A stretch of 64,000 nucleotides of DNA from Colwellia sp. 12G3 (GTDB lineage Bacteria; Pseudomonadota; Gammaproteobacteria; Enterobacterales; Alteromonadaceae), in contig NZ_PJAQ01000032.1 of the NCBI RefSeq assembly GCF_002836775.1, forward strand, positions 173,569 through 237,568. The letters are read 5' to 3'. Within the stretch, counting starts at the first letter, position 1. Each line of letters starts with the position of its first letter. A model generated the notes under the pieces. That model did not search any database, was not told the origin of the DNA, and saw only the letters and a program-made list of their open reading frames with translations. Position numbers and translations under genes: made by a program. Below, one piece after another: positions 28,573 to 39,340 of the stretch.

Positions 28573-29283
28573 ATGTTTGATTTTAGCTTAAATAACCAAG
28601 CAAACTTAACAAAGCATATCATTGGCGATGAGGAAATTCCTTTACTTATTATTGATAACTTTGCCAATTCAGTTACTGATTTAATTGATTTTTCTGGTGA
28701 TGGTTCGGCTTTTCAAGCGGATAAAAATAATTTTTATCCGGGTAAGCGTAAACTAATGCCAAGTGACTATGGTGAGCAGATATGTCGTCAATACTTGCCC
28801 CAATTTCATTCTTTTTTTGGCTGCTCACAAACGAGTGTGGCCAAAACAGTTATATCAGCCTTAGCTGTGGCAGATACCCCAGTAAATAAATTGCGGCCTA
28901 TGCAAATGCTGCCTCATATTGATACTCCGCAAAGTAATCAATTTGCCGTAGTGCATTACTTATGTAGTAAAGAGCATGGCGGAACGTCTTTTTATCGGCA
29001 TAAAGAAACCGGATATCAAACGATCACTCAAGACCGATTATATCACTATGCTAATCAAGTAAAAAAAGAAGCTATTGCTAATCAGATACATAAAAAACCT
29101 AAGTATATGCACGGTAGCGACAAACTATTTGAACAGCTATATTCAGTAGAGGCTCGTATGAATAGGGCTATTATCTATCCAAGTAATTTGTTGCACTCAG
29201 GCAATGTCAATGCGGCTTTAGGTTTGTCATCTGTGCCTCAAAAAGGACGTTTGACTATAGGTAGTTTTATTTTACTTGAGTAA
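28573..29283 (+). CDS. DUF6445-like protein, putative Fe(II) oxygenase fold
   Basis: A 236-residue protein found with SapC-like and halogenase-like genes in such loci. It carries MLPHIDTPQSNQFAVVHYL and later YPSNLLHSGNVN and KGRLTIGSF: an HxD, a distal His and an Arg in the order seen in 2-oxoglutarate/Fe(II) dioxygenases. The oxygenase reading is an inference from this pattern. It ends about 130 bases before the sigma factor gene. Confidence 0.7.
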   Translation: MFDFSLNNQANLTKHIIGDEEIPLLIIDNFANSVTDLIDFSGDGSAFQADKNNFYPGKRKLMPSDYGEQICRQYLPQFHSFFGCSQTSVAKTVISALAVADTPVNKLRPMQMLPHIDTPQSNQFAVVHYLCSKEHGGTSFYRHKETGYQTITQDRLYHYANQVKKEAIANQIHKKPKYMHGSDKLFEQLYSVEARMNRAIIYPSNLLHSGNVNAALGLSSVPQKGRLTIGSFILLE

Positions 29284-29413
29284 TTTTTTATTTTTTTGTT
29301 ATTTTTTATTGAAAGCACTAGCGGAAAATTATTTGTCATTCGTCTTATAAAGTAGGCAATAGATAAAAAATAAAATTCACACTTAGCTAAACCTAAAAAG
29401 TGAAAACAATATT

Positions 29414-29983
29414 ATGATAAAAGAAAGCACATTACACATCAGTTTTATGGCAGTAAGGCAGACAATGCGCAGAGTGATCTCGCGTATTGTACCACCACGA
29501 GAAGTGGAAGATATTGTACAAGAAACCTATGTACGTATATGCCAAGTTGAAAACAAAGAAGCGATTAAACAACCGCGCTCATTTTTGTTGAAAACAGCAA
29601 GAAACTTAGCCATAGATCACCTTAAACGGGCTGATGTTAGACTCGTTGATGCGGTAGATGACATGGCTGAATTTGAGCAATTTGTCAGTGGTGATGACGC
29701 AATATATCAGCAAGTCGCCACGGATAAAGAGTTTGCTCAATACTGCGAAGCAATAAGACAGCTACCAATACAGTGTCGTAAAGTGTTTGTTTTAAAGAAA
29801 GTGTATGGTTACTCGCAAAAAGAAATAGCGAAAAAATTGGCAATCAGTGAAAGCACAGTAGAAAAACATATTGGTCTCGGCGTTAAACGCTGTACCTATT
29901 TTATGATGCAGTTAACTAAAGAAGAAAGAACGGAAACAATGAAAAATAGTAAAAAAACACATCAAGTACGAGGGGATCGCTAA
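29414..29983 (+). CDS. ECF-type RNA polymerase sigma factor (FecI-like)
   Basis: A 189-residue sigma-70 family protein with region 2 (about residues 20-85, VEDIVQETYVRICQVE, PRSFLLKTARNLAIDHLKR) and region 4 (about 115-165, LPIQCRKVFVLKKVYGYSQKEIAKKLAISESTVEKHI). It lacks regions 1.1 and 3, as expected for ECF factors. Its stop codon overlaps the start of the FecR gene by one base (TAATG), which is translational coupling. It probably drives the receptor gene or its own operon. Confidence 0.94.
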   Translation: MIKESTLHISFMAVRQTMRRVISRIVPPREVEDIVQETYVRICQVENKEAIKQPRSFLLKTARNLAIDHLKRADVRLVDAVDDMAEFEQFVSGDDAIYQQVATDKEFAQYCEAIRQLPIQCRKVFVLKKVYGYSQKEIAKKLAISESTVEKHIGLGVKRCTYFMMQLTKEERTETMKNSKKTHQVRGDR

Positions 29984-31044
29984 TGACTAACGTTTATTCT
30001 CTTAATAATGACGATGATGCGATGTTTGATCAAGCTAGCATTTGGATAGCCCGAATGGATCGAAGCCTAACAGAATTAGAGCAGGCAGAATTTAAGACAT
30101 GGTTGTCAGAAAATGCACAGCACCAAAAGTTGATCATAGAAATGGCCAGCATGTGGGATAAAATGGACTCTCTTGACCGACTTGCTGACCTGTTCCCGGT
30201 CTCTACTAAAGCTAAGTCAGTAACTAAGTCAGTAACTAAGTCGGCAGCTAAAGTAACACAATGGCCATTAGCATTAGCGGCCTCAATGGTACTGGCGTTA
30301 TTTGTTGCTTTCTTTACCGATATTACCTTGAATTCTTTATGGCAAGAAGAGGCACAGTTTGTCCGATACGAAACAGCAGTAGGCGAAAGTAGCACTATCT
30401 ACTTACCTGATAACTCGAAAGTTTTACTCAATACCGATAGTGTTTTATTAGTACGCTATACCGATGATTATCGGTTACTTGACTTACAACGTGGTGAACT
30501 TCATGTTGAAGTTGCTCATGACAAGTCTAGACCACTTAGCGTTGTTGCTAATCATAAAGTGATTCAAGCTGTGGGCACCGCTTTTAGCGTGCAAGTAAAG
30601 GCAAGTGAAATAGAGCTTATTGTCACTGAGGGTAAAGTCATTATTGGCCAACTCAATAAAGAGCAAGAGGTAAATGAAACTGCGCTTATCATACCATCGA
30701 GTTCTCTAGCTGTTTCTAAAGGAGAAATCGCCTCATTGGCCATCACGAAAGCCGGCATAGATAAAGTATCTGTTATAGATAAGAAATTGATCAAACAAAG
30801 TTTATCTTGGCGACAAGGTCATTTGGTCTTTAATGGTGAAACCTTAGCTGAAGCGATGGAAGAAGTGAGTCGTTACACCTCAGTAACATTCGAAATTGCC
30901 GATGAAGATTTGAAAAAAATAAAAATTGCAGGTCGCTTTAAAACAGGTGACATTAAAGGATTAATCGATGTGCTCAATCATAATTTCAATATTAAAACTG
31001 ATCGGGTGAATAAAGGATTAGTGGTCTTAAGAAAACAAAGTTGA
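29983..31044 (+). CDS. FecR-family anti-sigma factor
   Basis: A 353-residue inner-membrane regulator. The cytoplasmic N-terminal segment (FDQASIWIARMDRSLTELEQAEFKTWLSENAQHQ) would bind the sigma factor; a membrane helix follows at about residues 91-108 (WPLALAASMVLALFVAFF); the periplasmic FecR domain starts at FVRYETAVGESSTIYLPDNSKVLLNTDS, and a C-terminal STN-like region (LAEAMEEVSRYTSVTFEIADEDLKKIKIAGRF) would meet the receptor's STN domain. A short DNA duplication at 30212-30235 encodes KSVTKSVTKS ahead of the helix. Confidence 0.94.
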   Translation: MTNVYSLNNDDDAMFDQASIWIARMDRSLTELEQAEFKTWLSENAQHQKLIIEMASMWDKMDSLDRLADLFPVSTKAKSVTKSVTKSAAKVTQWPLALAASMVLALFVAFFTDITLNSLWQEEAQFVRYETAVGESSTIYLPDNSKVLLNTDSVLLVRYTDDYRLLDLQRGELHVEVAHDKSRPLSVVANHKVIQAVGTAFSVQVKASEIELIVTEGKVIIGQLNKEQEVNETALIIPSSSLAVSKGEIASLAITKAGIDKVSVIDKKLIKQSLSWRQGHLVFNGETLAEAMEEVSRYTSVTFEIADEDLKKIKIAGRFKTGDIKGLIDVLNHNFNIKTDRVNKGLVVLRKQS

Positions 31045-31076
31045 TTACTCTTTAATTCAGTAAAAAAACTCCCTTA

Positions 31077-31135
31077 GCCAAGTAGGATTATGTTTCAGTT
31101 TACAACTGAAACCGGTTTTACTTGGCACTTTTAAT
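31077..31135 (+). terminator. Large hairpin terminator after the FecR gene
   Basis: GCCAAGTA pairs with TACTTGGC, and inside it GTTTCAGT pairs with ACTGAAAC around a short loop; ACTTTT follows. It separates the sigma/anti-sigma pair from the sugar porter gene. Confidence 0.75.
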
Positions 31136-31202
31136 TATTAATCATTCTTCTTAGACCGCATCACTTTACCTTGAAAGTGTCCTAGTCGAGTGCTCTTTTT
31201 TT

Positions 31203-31234
31203 AAAACAATAAAACAATAAAACAATAAAATAAT
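31203..31234. repeat. 8-bp tandem repeat upstream of the sugar porter gene
   Basis: AAAACAAT occurs three times in a row and then once as AAAATAAT, ending immediately before the ribosome-binding sequence AAAAGGA of the porter gene (start 31251). Copy-number change would alter the leader length but not the reading frame. Confidence 0.88.
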
Positions 31235-31250
31235 AAAAGGATACCATTAG

Positions 31251-32687
31251 ATGACCCCTCCTGAGCCTAATAATTCAATTCAAAAACTGCACGACACTGA
31301 AGAAATTCAAACTTCATTTTTATACGTATTATTCATCTCTTCTGTAGCAGCCATCGGTGGCTTTTTGTTTGGCTTTGACTCGGGTGTTATTAATGGCACA
31401 GTAACCGCGTTAGGAAACGCCTTTAATGCTAGCGATGTTGCAAGTGGTTTTAATGTCGCCTCGGTACTGTTAGGTTGCGCTGTTGGTGCTTTGATGGCAG
31501 GGCCTATATCTGATCGTTTTGGACGTAAACCCATCATGATCATTACTGCAATTATCTTTGCCATTAGCGCATTTGGGTCGGGAATATCAAGCTCGTCGGC
31601 TGAATTTATTTTCTATCGTTTGATTGGTGGATTAGGCATTGGTGCTGCATCAGTATTGGCTCCTGCATATATCGCCGAAGTTGCGCCTGCGGCTTTACGC
31701 GGTCGTTTAGCTACTTTGCAGCAATTAGCCATAGTACTGGGCTTGTTTACCGCTTTTTTAAGTAACTTCATCATTGCCTCTGTGGCGGGTGGTGCGGAAG
31801 CAATCTTGATGTTAGATATTGCAGCCTGGCGCTGGATGTTCTGGGTAGAGTTACTGCCAGCGGCACTCTTTTTAGTGGGCGTGATATTTATTCCTGAATC
31901 ACCACGTTATTTAGTGGCTCAAGGTAAGATTGAGGAAGCCAGAGCAATATTTCGACGCATAGCAACCGGCGTAGAAAATGAGCAAATTGAAGAAGTTAAA
32001 AAATCCCTGCACGGTGATAAAAAACCTAACATCATGGATCTTTTTATTGAAGGTAAGAAAAAAATTCATCCTATTATTTGGGTAGGTATTGGATTGTCGG
32101 TATTCCAGCAATTTGTCGGTATTAACGTAGTTTTTTATTATGGCGCAGAGCTCTGGCAAGCCGCAGGTTTTGACGAATCCCAATCGTTATTTATCAACAT
32201 TATCACCGGCACAACCAATATCATCTCTACCTTTATTGCCATAGCGCTGGTAGATAAAGTTGGACGTAAACCGTTATTACTGGTCGGCAGTGTAGGTATG
32301 TTTATCAGCTTAGGTGTGCTGACCTTTATCTTCGGTACCGGTGGTTTAGATGAGGCCGGTCAGCTGGCATTAAGCGATACGACAGGCACAGTGGCTTTAG
32401 TGATGGCTAATTTGTTTGTGGTGTTTTTTGGTCTAAGTTGGGGTCCTATAGTTTGGGTCTTATTAGGCGAAATGTTTAATAACAGGATCCGTGGTGCAGC
32501 GTTAGCTGTCGCGGCAAGTGCTCAATGGATAGCAAACTTTGCCATTACTATGACCTTCCCGATATTGTTAGGCAGTTTTGGTTTGGCTGGCGCTTATGGT
32601 TTATATACCGTTTCAGCATTGTTGAGCATATTCTTTGTAATAAAATACATAAAAGAAACATGCGGCGTTCGTTTAGAGGAAATGTAA
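31251..32687 (+). CDS. Sugar porter of the major facilitator superfamily
   Basis: Inner-membrane sugar/proton symporter-like protein of 478 residues with twelve hydrophobic helices. Sugar-porter signatures are present: SDRFGRKPIM in the 2-3 loop, PESPRYLVAQGK after helix 6, QQFVGINVVFYYG in helix 7 and DKVGRKPLL in the 8-9 loop. A glucose or similar hexose substrate is inferred from the neighbouring glucokinase. AGGA lies nine bases before the ATG. Confidence 0.93.
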   Translation: MTPPEPNNSIQKLHDTEEIQTSFLYVLFISSVAAIGGFLFGFDSGVINGTVTALGNAFNASDVASGFNVASVLLGCAVGALMAGPISDRFGRKPIMIITAIIFAISAFGSGISSSSAEFIFYRLIGGLGIGAASVLAPAYIAEVAPAALRGRLATLQQLAIVLGLFTAFLSNFIIASVAGGAEAILMLDIAAWRWMFWVELLPAALFLVGVIFIPESPRYLVAQGKIEEARAIFRRIATGVENEQIEEVKKSLHGDKKPNIMDLFIEGKKKIHPIIWVGIGLSVFQQFVGINVVFYYGAELWQAAGFDESQSLFINIITGTTNIISTFIAIALVDKVGRKPLLLVGSVGMFISLGVLTFIFGTGGLDEAGQLALSDTTGTVALVMANLFVVFFGLSWGPIVWVLLGEMFNNRIRGAALAVAASAQWIANFAITMTFPILLGSFGLAGAYGLYTVSALLSIFFVIKYIKETCGVRLEEM

Positions 32688-32743
32688 AGTAGCTAAAATT
32701 CACTACGCTATGTTTTATAAATAATCATAGGCTTAGGTGATCA

Positions 32744-32774
32744 TTAAGGACTGTATATGTATGACAGTCCTTAA
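32744..32774 (+). terminator. Hairpin between sugar porter and glucokinase genes
   Basis: TTAAGGACTGT pairs perfectly with ACAGTCCTTAA around a nine-base loop, 57 bases after the porter stop and 36 bases before the glk start. There is no T run, so it may be an attenuator or processing stem. Confidence 0.6.
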
Positions 32775-32809
32775 ATTAATCATATCCATTTGAAAAGTGA
32801 TAAGTAAAT

Positions 32810-33787
32810 ATGAACGACCCTGTTAATCTTGTTGCCGACATCGGTGGCACCAACATCAGACTTGCCAGAAGTGATAGCAGTAACACACTTATCGACATTG
32901 AAACCTATCAATGTTGTGATTTCTCTTGTTTACTCGACGTAATTCAATGTTATTTAACAGAGAAGAAAATAACCGCTGCTAGTATTAATGCCTGCTTAGC
33001 TATCGCTTGTCCGGTAGATACTGACATCATCTCCATGACTAACTTACCTTGGCAGTTCTCTCAAACCGAGCTAAAAAAGGCACTTAAGTTAAATAAACTG
33101 ATACTTATCAATGATTATACTGCGATAGCTATGGCTATTCCGATGTTAACGGATGAGCAAAAAGTCAAAATTGGGGGTGGTAAAGCGCTTTCGAATAAAG
33201 CCATTGCCGTGTGTGGACCGGGTACGGGTCTAGGGGTTGCAAATTTATTACCTATCGCTAATAAGTGGTATTGCTTTGGTGGTGAAGGTGGTCATGTTGA
33301 TTATGCTGCAATCGGTGACACAGAAATAAAAACGTTACAATATATTCAGAGTGTTAAACCACGTGTGTCCTATGAACAACTACTTTCCGGTTACGGTTTA
33401 GAGCAGATATATCAAGCATTATTATCTATTCACCATGGTGATGTTTTGACTAAACCGACAACTCAATTGACCGCTAAAGAAATTAGTACGAAAGCACTAG
33501 ATAATACGTGCTCATTTTGTCATCAGGCACTTGATTTATTTTGTAAGGTATTAGGAAGTTTTGCCGGTAATCTTGCTTTAACAATGAATACTCAAGGCGG
33601 CGTTTATATTGCTGGTGGTATCGTGCCTCGTTTTATTGATTTCCTTAGCGAGAGTGATTTTAGACTGCGCTTTGAGGCTAAAGGACGTATGTCATCTTTA
33701 AATAAAGAGATCGCCACGTATGTGATCACAGAGAAGCAACCAGGTTTACTGGGTGCTTCAGTGTATTTAAATCAAGTCATTGCGTAG
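32810..33787 (+). CDS. glk: Glucokinase
   Basis: Phosphorylates glucose with ATP to glucose 6-phosphate. The 325 residues fit the Glk family: phosphate-binding VADIGGTNIRLA at the N-terminus, ACPVDTD, the catalytic aspartate in NDYTAIAMAIP, GPGTGLGVANL and GEGGHVDYA. It follows the sugar porter on the same strand with a hairpin between, which links uptake to the first step of glycolysis or the Entner-Doudoroff route. Confidence 0.93.
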   Translation: MNDPVNLVADIGGTNIRLARSDSSNTLIDIETYQCCDFSCLLDVIQCYLTEKKITAASINACLAIACPVDTDIISMTNLPWQFSQTELKKALKLNKLILINDYTAIAMAIPMLTDEQKVKIGGGKALSNKAIAVCGPGTGLGVANLLPIANKWYCFGGEGGHVDYAAIGDTEIKTLQYIQSVKPRVSYEQLLSGYGLEQIYQALLSIHHGDVLTKPTTQLTAKEISTKALDNTCSFCHQALDLFCKVLGSFAGNLALTMNTQGGVYIAGGIVPRFIDFLSESDFRLRFEAKGRMSSLNKEIATYVITEKQPGLLGASVYLNQVIA

Positions 33788-33926
33788 GGCAATGAATAAA
33801 GGCAGAAAATCATCTTTTTTGTTTTAATTCACTTTGAATTAGAATATTTGAGGATGTTTTTCATCATGGAATATTTCAGTTTAGTACACTATTATTATAA
33901 TCATAGGCAGGTATTGTGGGTTATAA

Positions 33927-34832
33927 ATGGTATTCAATTCAGCACATAAAAAATCGGTAATTTACTTAACCTTGATCGTGTTGTTACTTTCTCCTGGTGT
34001 GGCTTTAAAAGCACATGCTAATGATATTCGTATACTTGCTCCTCGTGCTAAAATTGATCCTGTTTATGACTATTTTATTGAATTAACACGTTTAGTTTTA
34101 AGTAAAAGTGAACATTTATATCCGAAGAGTAAACTTGTTTTTGTGGCGCATGATGACGTAACGCAAGGCCGTAGTTTAATGCTCTTAGAGGATAACTATG
34201 TTGATATTCTTTGGACGGGTACTAATGCTAGGCGAGAATTACGTTATTTACCGGTACGTATTCCGTTATTTAGAGGACTGCTAGGCTACCGTGTATTATT
34301 AATTCGCCAAGAAGATAAAGAAAAATTTCTTCAAATAAAAGCACCAGAGCAGTTAAAAAAACTCAATGCTTGTCAAGGTGCTCATTGGCCAGATTCTGAT
34401 ATTTTAGAAGCGAACGGTTATCTTGTTTCAAGAGTAGTACACTTTAATGCCATGTTTAAAATGTTAGCTAAAAAGCGCTGTGATTATTTTCCTCGTGCAA
34501 TATTTGAAGGGTATGCAGAGCAAAGGATTACTATGCAAAAGTACCCTAATGTTATTCTGATGGATGAGTTGATCCTTCATTATAATTTTCCTATCTATTA
34601 CTTTGTTGAAAAAAATAATACGGTATTAGCTAAGCGATTAGATAGTGGTTTAAAGACCGCCTTAGATGATGGTAGCCTTATGAACCTAATGAGAACACAT
34701 AGGGTTTCTAAGCACTTATTTCCTTTGGAAAAATGGCAAGGTAAGCGCTATTTTGAATTATCAAATGACATATTGGGCAGTGACTTATCACTGAAAAACC
34801 AACAATTCTGGCTCAATCTTAAAGCTCAGTAA
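33927..34832 (+). CDS. Periplasmic solute-binding-like protein (family 3 type fold)
   Basis: A 301-residue protein with a signal peptide (ending near VALKAHA) and a two-lobe binding-protein pattern: IRILAPRAKIDPVYDYFIELTRLVL, DILWTGTNARRELRYLPVRIPLFRGLLGYRVLLI, then a second lobe with DYFPRAIFEGYAEQ. There are no transporter genes nearby. Such stand-alone proteins are common in Alteromonadales and their ligands are unknown. Alone after glk and convergent with hutD. Confidence 0.72.
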   Translation: MVFNSAHKKSVIYLTLIVLLLSPGVALKAHANDIRILAPRAKIDPVYDYFIELTRLVLSKSEHLYPKSKLVFVAHDDVTQGRSLMLLEDNYVDILWTGTNARRELRYLPVRIPLFRGLLGYRVLLIRQEDKEKFLQIKAPEQLKKLNACQGAHWPDSDILEANGYLVSRVVHFNAMFKMLAKKRCDYFPRAIFEGYAEQRITMQKYPNVILMDELILHYNFPIYYFVEKNNTVLAKRLDSGLKTALDDGSLMNLMRTHRVSKHLFPLEKWQGKRYFELSNDILGSDLSLKNQQFWLNLKAQ

Positions 34833-34862
34833 ATATAAATCATCACTACCTTAAAAACACAA

Positions 34863-35474
34863 CTACTTAACTTTAAGCTGAATAACGATCATATTTTTAC
34901 CTGTTACTTTTACAATGAGCTGGTCGTCTGGTTTCTTTTCATTCATTGCACAAAGCTTGATTAAATGACCAACAGGTACCGTGTAACAATCTTCATCCTG
35001 AGAGGTATTGACACTCATGTCGTCAGTTAGGCTGTAGGCAAAAAATAAGCTGTCTGCCAACATGGCAACAGTCGCAGTTTGTTGCTCAATATAGCCGTCA
35101 ACCTCAGGGGTGAATGCGTTTTGATTAGTCATAACATTGAAGTCTTTAATACCGCCATTGACTAAAGCACCATGGGTTTTACTCGCACCATCAAAGCGAG
35201 CAATATCAAGTAAATGGGTTAGTTTATCAACATCACCATTTCGATGGTCGAGGTTTAAACCATTGCCTGCTATTAAGACTAAATTACGCTGATAACCAGA
35301 AAAATTAGAGAAGTCACCATCATTGTCCACACTGGCGATGCTTAAACGCCACTCAAAATCATCTAAACTACCACCATCGCTAATAGCTAGTTCAGTGGTG
35401 TGACCTAAACCATTTTTCCAAGGCACTAGTGTAAACTCATCAGGTGTAGTTATTTTAATATTCAGATTAGACAT
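34863..35474 (-). CDS. HutD/Ves family protein
   Basis: A 203-residue bicupin-type protein with the family's opening FTLVPWKNGLGHTTELAI and WRLSIASVDNDGDFSNFSGYQRNLVLIAG. HutD is associated with histidine use in Pseudomonas, where it has been proposed to limit flux; no hut genes are seen here. It is divergent from the thiamine operon with 400 bases between. Confidence 0.85.
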   Translation of the reverse strand: MSNLNIKITTPDEFTLVPWKNGLGHTTELAISDGGSLDDFEWRLSIASVDNDGDFSNFSGYQRNLVLIAGNGLNLDHRNGDVDKLTHLLDIARFDGASKTHGALVNGGIKDFNVMTNQNAFTPEVDGYIEQQTATVAMLADSLFFAYSLTDDMSVNTSQDEDCYTVPVGHLIKLCAMNEKKPDDQLIVKVTGKNMIVIQLKVK

Positions 35475-35653
35475 TTGTTATTCTCTGGGTGATTTTAGGC
35501 ACATATTACCGTCATAATTAGGGGTTGCAAGTCTATTTTACTGAGTTATTTACTTTAACCTTTTTAGTTCGATCATTCGTAATCTGATGTACTTTTAGTG
35601 CGGACAAATATAAATACTTGCTAACTGTTATCTGCTCACGTTAGAATCTGCTC

Positions 35654-35678
35654 GCGTTGTTAGTCTAACTAACAACGC
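35654..35678 (+). other. Perfect hairpin directly before the TPP riboswitch
   Basis: GCGTTGTTAG pairs with CTAACAACGC around a TCTAA loop, ending two bases before the riboswitch. It may be part of the mRNA leader, an upstream operator dyad or a terminator of unknown upstream transcription. No T run follows. Confidence 0.7.
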
Positions 35679-35680
35679 AC

Positions 35681-35765
35681 ACTTGTCGGAGTGCCAAAGG
35701 CTGAGATCGCGAAAGCGGGATCCGTAAAACCTGATCAGATTAATATCTGCGTAGGAAACAAGAGA
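35681..35765 (+). promoter_or_regulatory. TPP (THI-box) riboswitch
   Basis: The aptamer core is clear: GGAGTGCC, the CTGAGA box, AACCTGATCAGATTAATATCTGCGTAGGAAAC-type 3' region split over 35730-35758, and a closing P1 helix of CTTGT (35682-35686) with ACAAG (35758-35762). Thiamine pyrophosphate binding should lower expression of thiC and the genes behind it. I do not see an obvious intrinsic terminator in the 110 bases before thiC, so control may be at translation initiation. Confidence 0.96.
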
Positions 35766-35826
35766 GAGCAATTAAACCCTATTACTTGGGGTTAAACTAT
35801 ATTATTTGACCCTCTTCTTTAGCTAA

Positions 35827-37872
<2,046 letters not shown>

Positions 37873-37888
37873 CGGCGGCGGATAAACA

Positions 37889-39139
37889 ATGAATATTGCC
37901 ATTGTTGGCGCAGGATTGATGGGGCGATTACTTGCCCTGTCTTTGCTTCGTAATGAACAGCTTCGACAAAAACAGTCTCATAGCGTAACTATTACTTTAT
38001 TTGATAAAGACAATAAACTCGCCCATAACAGTGCAGCTTATGCTGCCGCGGGATTGCTAACACCGTTGGGTGAATCACTGCATTGTGAGCCTAATATCGT
38101 TAGCATGGGTTTTGAGTCATTAGGTTTATGGCCGGCTTTGCTCGACAGTTTGCATGAACATACTTTTTTTCAACAAACTGGCGCTATCATGGTAAGTCAT
38201 GAGCAAGACAAAGGTGATTATCAACGTTTTGTTAGACACCTTAATAATAATTATCCCGAACATACCAAGCACGCACTTAATCGTGCAGAGCTTTTAGCAT
38301 TAGAGCCTGAAATAGGGCGAAGCTTTAACCAAGCATTATACCTTCCACAAGAAGGACAGTTGGGTAATCGCCGTTTATTAGTCGCACTACGCAAGCAACT
38401 TGAAACAGAAGCTCAACATCCAGTCACAGGAAACCGATTGGATTGGTTAAGTGAGTGTCGAGTCACTGGCATTGATGTCGCTGAGCACACCACTAAAATT
38501 AGCTATCAGCAAAATAATGTTAACCAAAGTCAACAATTTGATTTAGTGATTGATTGTCGTGGTACGGGGGCAACCACTAAACAAAGTAATAGCACCTGTG
38601 CACCAATGACGGATTTACGTGCTGTCAGGGGCGAACTGTTTCAGTTATATGCTCCAGCGGTTAATATTTCAAGGCCAGTTCGCTTAATGCATCCAAGGTA
38701 TCAGCTTTATATTGCACCCAAGCAAAAGGGTTTTTATGTAGTGGGTGCAACAGAAATTGAAAGTGATGATGATTCTCCTATGACAGTGCGCTCAGCAATG
38801 GAACTACTCAGTGCCGCGTATAGCGTGCATCCGGGGTTTGCGGAAGCCAATATTCGACAACATGTCAGTCAATGTCGGCCTGCCTTTAGTGATAACCAGC
38901 CTAAAATTACTGTGCAAGATTCACTTATTCAAGTAAATGGTTTGTTCCGCCACGGTTTTTTGATTGCACCTGTAGTGCTTGAACAAACCCTTGCGGTTAT
39001 TGCCAATCGAATAAATAACACCGCAGCAGCTTTACCATACAGTGACTTATTACCCGTAGTTGTTGACGGTAACTATACTTGGGATATAAACCAACCAAGC
39101 AGAACTTTACAGGAGTCATCCTATGAACATTCATATTAA
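37889..39139 (+). CDS. thiO: Glycine oxidase ThiO
   Basis: FAD-dependent DAO-family oxidase that converts glycine to dehydroglycine (iminoacetate), used with ThiS and ThiG in making the thiazole. The 416 residues begin with the FAD motif IVGAGLMGRLLALSLL and continue with AAYAAAGLLTPLGE; the C-terminal half has GFYVVGATEIES and GLFRHGFLIAPVV. It lies 16 bases after thiC and its end overlaps the start of thiS by 17 bases. Using ThiO rather than ThiH means an oxygen-dependent route. Confidence 0.92.
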   Translation: MNIAIVGAGLMGRLLALSLLRNEQLRQKQSHSVTITLFDKDNKLAHNSAAYAAAGLLTPLGESLHCEPNIVSMGFESLGLWPALLDSLHEHTFFQQTGAIMVSHEQDKGDYQRFVRHLNNNYPEHTKHALNRAELLALEPEIGRSFNQALYLPQEGQLGNRRLLVALRKQLETEAQHPVTGNRLDWLSECRVTGIDVAEHTTKISYQQNNVNQSQQFDLVIDCRGTGATTKQSNSTCAPMTDLRAVRGELFQLYAPAVNISRPVRLMHPRYQLYIAPKQKGFYVVGATEIESDDDSPMTVRSAMELLSAAYSVHPGFAEANIRQHVSQCRPAFSDNQPKITVQDSLIQVNGLFRHGFLIAPVVLEQTLAVIANRINNTAAALPYSDLLPVVVDGNYTWDINQPSRTLQESSYEHSY

Positions 39140-39335
39140 CGGCACAGCCTACCCGCTAAGTAATGAAACACATATTAGTGTCAGCTCAGCGTTAACGTTG
39201 TATTTTATTGAACCGCAACAAAGTACCTTTGCCGTGGCGCTTAATGGTGATTTTGTCGGTAAATCAGATTACGACACTACCATGGTAAAAAATGGCGATA
39301 GCCTTGATGTCTTACAACCTATTCAAGGGGGCTAA
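39123..39335 (+). CDS. thiS: Sulfur carrier protein ThiS
   Basis: Small ubiquitin-like protein of 70 residues that carries sulfur as a C-terminal thiocarboxylate during thiazole formation. It ends in the required Gly-Gly (LQPIQGG). It overlaps thiO by 17 bases and is followed by thiG after five bases, a tight operon. The adenylating enzyme ThiF is not in this window. Confidence 0.94.
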   Translation: MNIHINGTAYPLSNETHISVSSALTLYFIEPQQSTFAVALNGDFVGKSDYDTTMVKNGDSLDVLQPIQGG

Positions 39336-39340
39336 GTTTA

